Origin: Hymenobacter edaphi
GTDB lineage: Bacteria > Bacteroidota > Bacteroidia > Cytophagales > Hymenobacteraceae
Reading direction: 5' to 3'
Assembly: GCF_003258365.1 (NCBI RefSeq)
Contig: NZ_QHKM01000002.1
Span: 124,001-188,000, forward strand
Length of the DNA: 64,000 nt
The notes under the pieces are model-generated. The model was not told the origin of the DNA. It ran no database searches and saw nothing but the letters and a program-made list of their open reading frames with translations. Both the position numbers and the translations under genes were made by a program. Below are positions 62,065 to 64,000 of this stretch, piece by piece (within the stretch, counting starts at the first letter, position 1; each line of letters begins with the position of its first letter).

Positions 62065-62841
62065 CTAGGGCAGCCGCTGGTGGCGGGGCACGTTGAAGAG
62101 CAGGGAAGAGGCCAGCGGCACCAGAAACATGAGTACCGTCAGCGCCGTCAGGCCCACGTCGGCGGCGTGGCTTTCCAGGAACACGCTGACGGGGTGCGCG
62201 GGCTGAAAATGCTCGAACAGGGACAGCAGCAGCTTCAGGCCCAGAATGCCGATGACCAGGAAGGCCGAGGTTTCCAGGAACGGGTAGCGGGCCATCAGCA
62301 GCACGAAGGCCTGGGCCACCAGGCGCATGGCCAGAATGCCGATGAACACGCCCACGCACACCAGAATCAGGTTGTCGGTGAAGGCCACCACGGCAAAGAC
62401 GTTGTCGATGGAAAAGGCCAGGTCCATCAGCTCGATCAGGGCCACGGTGGCCCAGAACTGCCCGAAGGCGCCCAGGGTGCGGCGGTACAGCCAGCTTTTG
62501 CCCTTGTCGGGCGCGTCGGCAGCGTCGTCGTCCGCGCTGCGGCCTTTGGGGCGGAACTGCTGGTAGCAGAGATAGAGCAGATACAGACCGCCCAGGGGCT
62601 TGAGGTACCAGAAGTTGATGAGGAAGGAAGCGAAGAGCAGGCACACCCCGCGGAACACGTAGGCCCCGATGATGCCGTAGCGCAGGGCTTTCTGGCGCTG
62701 CTCCTTGGGCAGGTCGCCGACCATGGTGGCCAGCACCGCCGCGTTGTCCACGCTGAGCAGGCTTTCGATGATAATCAGGTTGCCGACGATGGCCGCCGCG
62801 GCCAGCGGGTTGTCGAGAATCTGTTGGAGGTGGACGTTCAT
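62065..62841 (-). CDS. TerC family integral membrane protein
   Basis: 258 residues with seven or so TM segments. ESLLSVDNAAVLATMV and ELMDLAFSIDNVFAVVAF each hold the acidic S-x-D-N motif of TerC/Alx proteins. The family takes part in metal (often Mn2+) export at the membrane. ATG at 62841. Metal not provable here. Confidence 0.88.
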   Translation of the reverse strand: MNVHLQQILDNPLAAAAIVGNLIIIESLLSVDNAAVLATMVGDLPKEQRQKALRYGIIGAYVFRGVCLLFASFLINFWYLKPLGGLYLLYLCYQQFRPKGRSADDDAADAPDKGKSWLYRRTLGAFGQFWATVALIELMDLAFSIDNVFAVVAFTDNLILVCVGVFIGILAMRLVAQAFVLLMARYPFLETSAFLVIGILGLKLLLSLFEHFQPAHPVSVFLESHAADVGLTALTVLMFLVPLASSLLFNVPRHQRLP

Positions 62842-62949
62842 GCAGGTAAGTAACCCCGGAAAAGCCGAAAAGGTCCGGCCAAAGCCCAAGGAGAGGGCGA
62901 AAATGCAAAACAACGGGTATTACGCCGCCGGGACGTATTGGATGCCGGG

Positions 62950-63315
62950 CTAGATGATGGGACCGTGGGGCAAAATCAGGAAAAAGAACAGCTGGCCGGC
63001 AATCAGGAATAACAACAGGTAGCTTATGCGCCGCAGCATGAACAGGTGTCGTGCCCAGGGCTGCCGCGCGCGGCCGGCCCATCCCTGCAACGCGGCGTTG
63101 GCAACGCCCAAAACCAATGTGCCGCAGAGCAGCCGGAAACCGGCTTCCTCGACGGCTACGTGCAACTCGTGGGGCCAGAAGTAGCGCGGCGGTTCCAGAA
63201 TCAGCGCGGGCAGGCCGAACACCCACACCAACATGCGCTTAAACAGCAGCAGACAGCACAAGGCCGCGCCGATGAACAGCCAGGCGCTGGCGCGGTACAG
63301 CGTATATTTCGTCAT
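62950..63315 (-). CDS. small membrane protein, unknown
   Basis: 121 residues with about four hydrophobic segments ([43 protein letters not shown] and [19 protein letters not shown]). The order of charged residues suggests four TM helices. No family recognised. It is on the same strand as TerC, 108 nt upstream. Confidence 0.6.
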   Translation of the reverse strand: MTKYTLYRASAWLFIGAALCCLLLFKRMLVWVFGLPALILEPPRYFWPHELHVAVEEAGFRLLCGTLVLGVANAALQGWAGRARQPWARHLFMLRRISYLLLFLIAGQLFFFLILPHGPII

Positions 63316-63414
63316 ACCCGGGGAAGTTTGCCCGTCAAGATAAGCCGGGCGAACTTCCGCCGCTGCCGTACCTTCGCCGGCGGTTCCCCGTCATTCCCAG
63401 AAAGCCCATTCCCC

Positions 63415-64000
<586 letters not shown>

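Overview
The window looks like a chromosomal segment of a high-GC member of the Bacteroidota, most likely a Hymenobacter-like Cytophagales. The basis is the Bacteroidota promoter grammar (TTTG, 19-21 nt, TAnnTTTG) before several genes, the rpmB and rpmG/DUF4295/ftsY layout, a bacillithiol gene (bshC), a UDP-epimerase-type threonine dehydrogenase, CarboxypepD-like TonB receptors, LytTR/LytS two-component pairs and very high G+C. The genus is inference; no rRNA is present.

Left third (1-33 kb): mostly housekeeping and small-envelope genes. These are a hydrolase end, a PLD nuclease-like protein, a GH1-like hydrolase, a CDF metal transporter, an APC permease, two related lipoproteins (one frameshifted), hemB, a run of four small lipoproteins sharing a motif after the lipobox, an ornithine aminotransferase, RidA, DUF5522, rpmB, an aminopeptidase P, rpmG-DUF4295-ftsY, two acyltransferases flanking rimO, bshC, 5-FTHF cyclo-ligase, an orphan ExbD, a GDYXXLXY/DUF2157 pair, mnmD, a thioesterase and rlmN. 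Long perfect inverted repeats (30 and 38 bp arms) lie in intergenic gaps.

Centre (33-52.5 kb): two ribosomal-peptide (RiPP) loci side by side. The first is a minus-strand operon with the gene content of streptolysin S-type azole peptides. It holds a 42-residue Cys-rich precursor (42915-43043), a SagC-like leader-binding protein, a YcaO (SagD), a SagB-like azoline dehydrogenase, an ABC ATPase and permease, an M50-type membrane metalloprotease where SagE would be expected, and a TPR protein. A second minus-strand unit (TPR paralogue, LytS-like kinase, LytTR regulator) follows. The two units start with nearly the same promoter/operator block, which suggests that the LytTR pair controls both. The second locus, on the plus strand, has its own LytTR regulator and kinase, a candidate 46-residue class I lanthipeptide precursor preceded by three helically phased CATTC repeats, a degenerate stand-alone receiver domain that lacks the phosphoacceptor Asp, and a full-length LanB dehydratase. 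No LanC is present. A TonB-dependent receptor and an XRE regulator sit between the loci.

Right part (52.5-64 kb): a spondin-domain lipoprotein, a YihY/BrkB protein, DUF3891, threonine dehydrogenase, a patatin, a siderophore receptor with a PepSY-TM partner behind a Fur-box-like repeat, a small MITE-like intergenic element, TerC, a small membrane protein and the start of kbl, which catalyses the step after threonine dehydrogenase.
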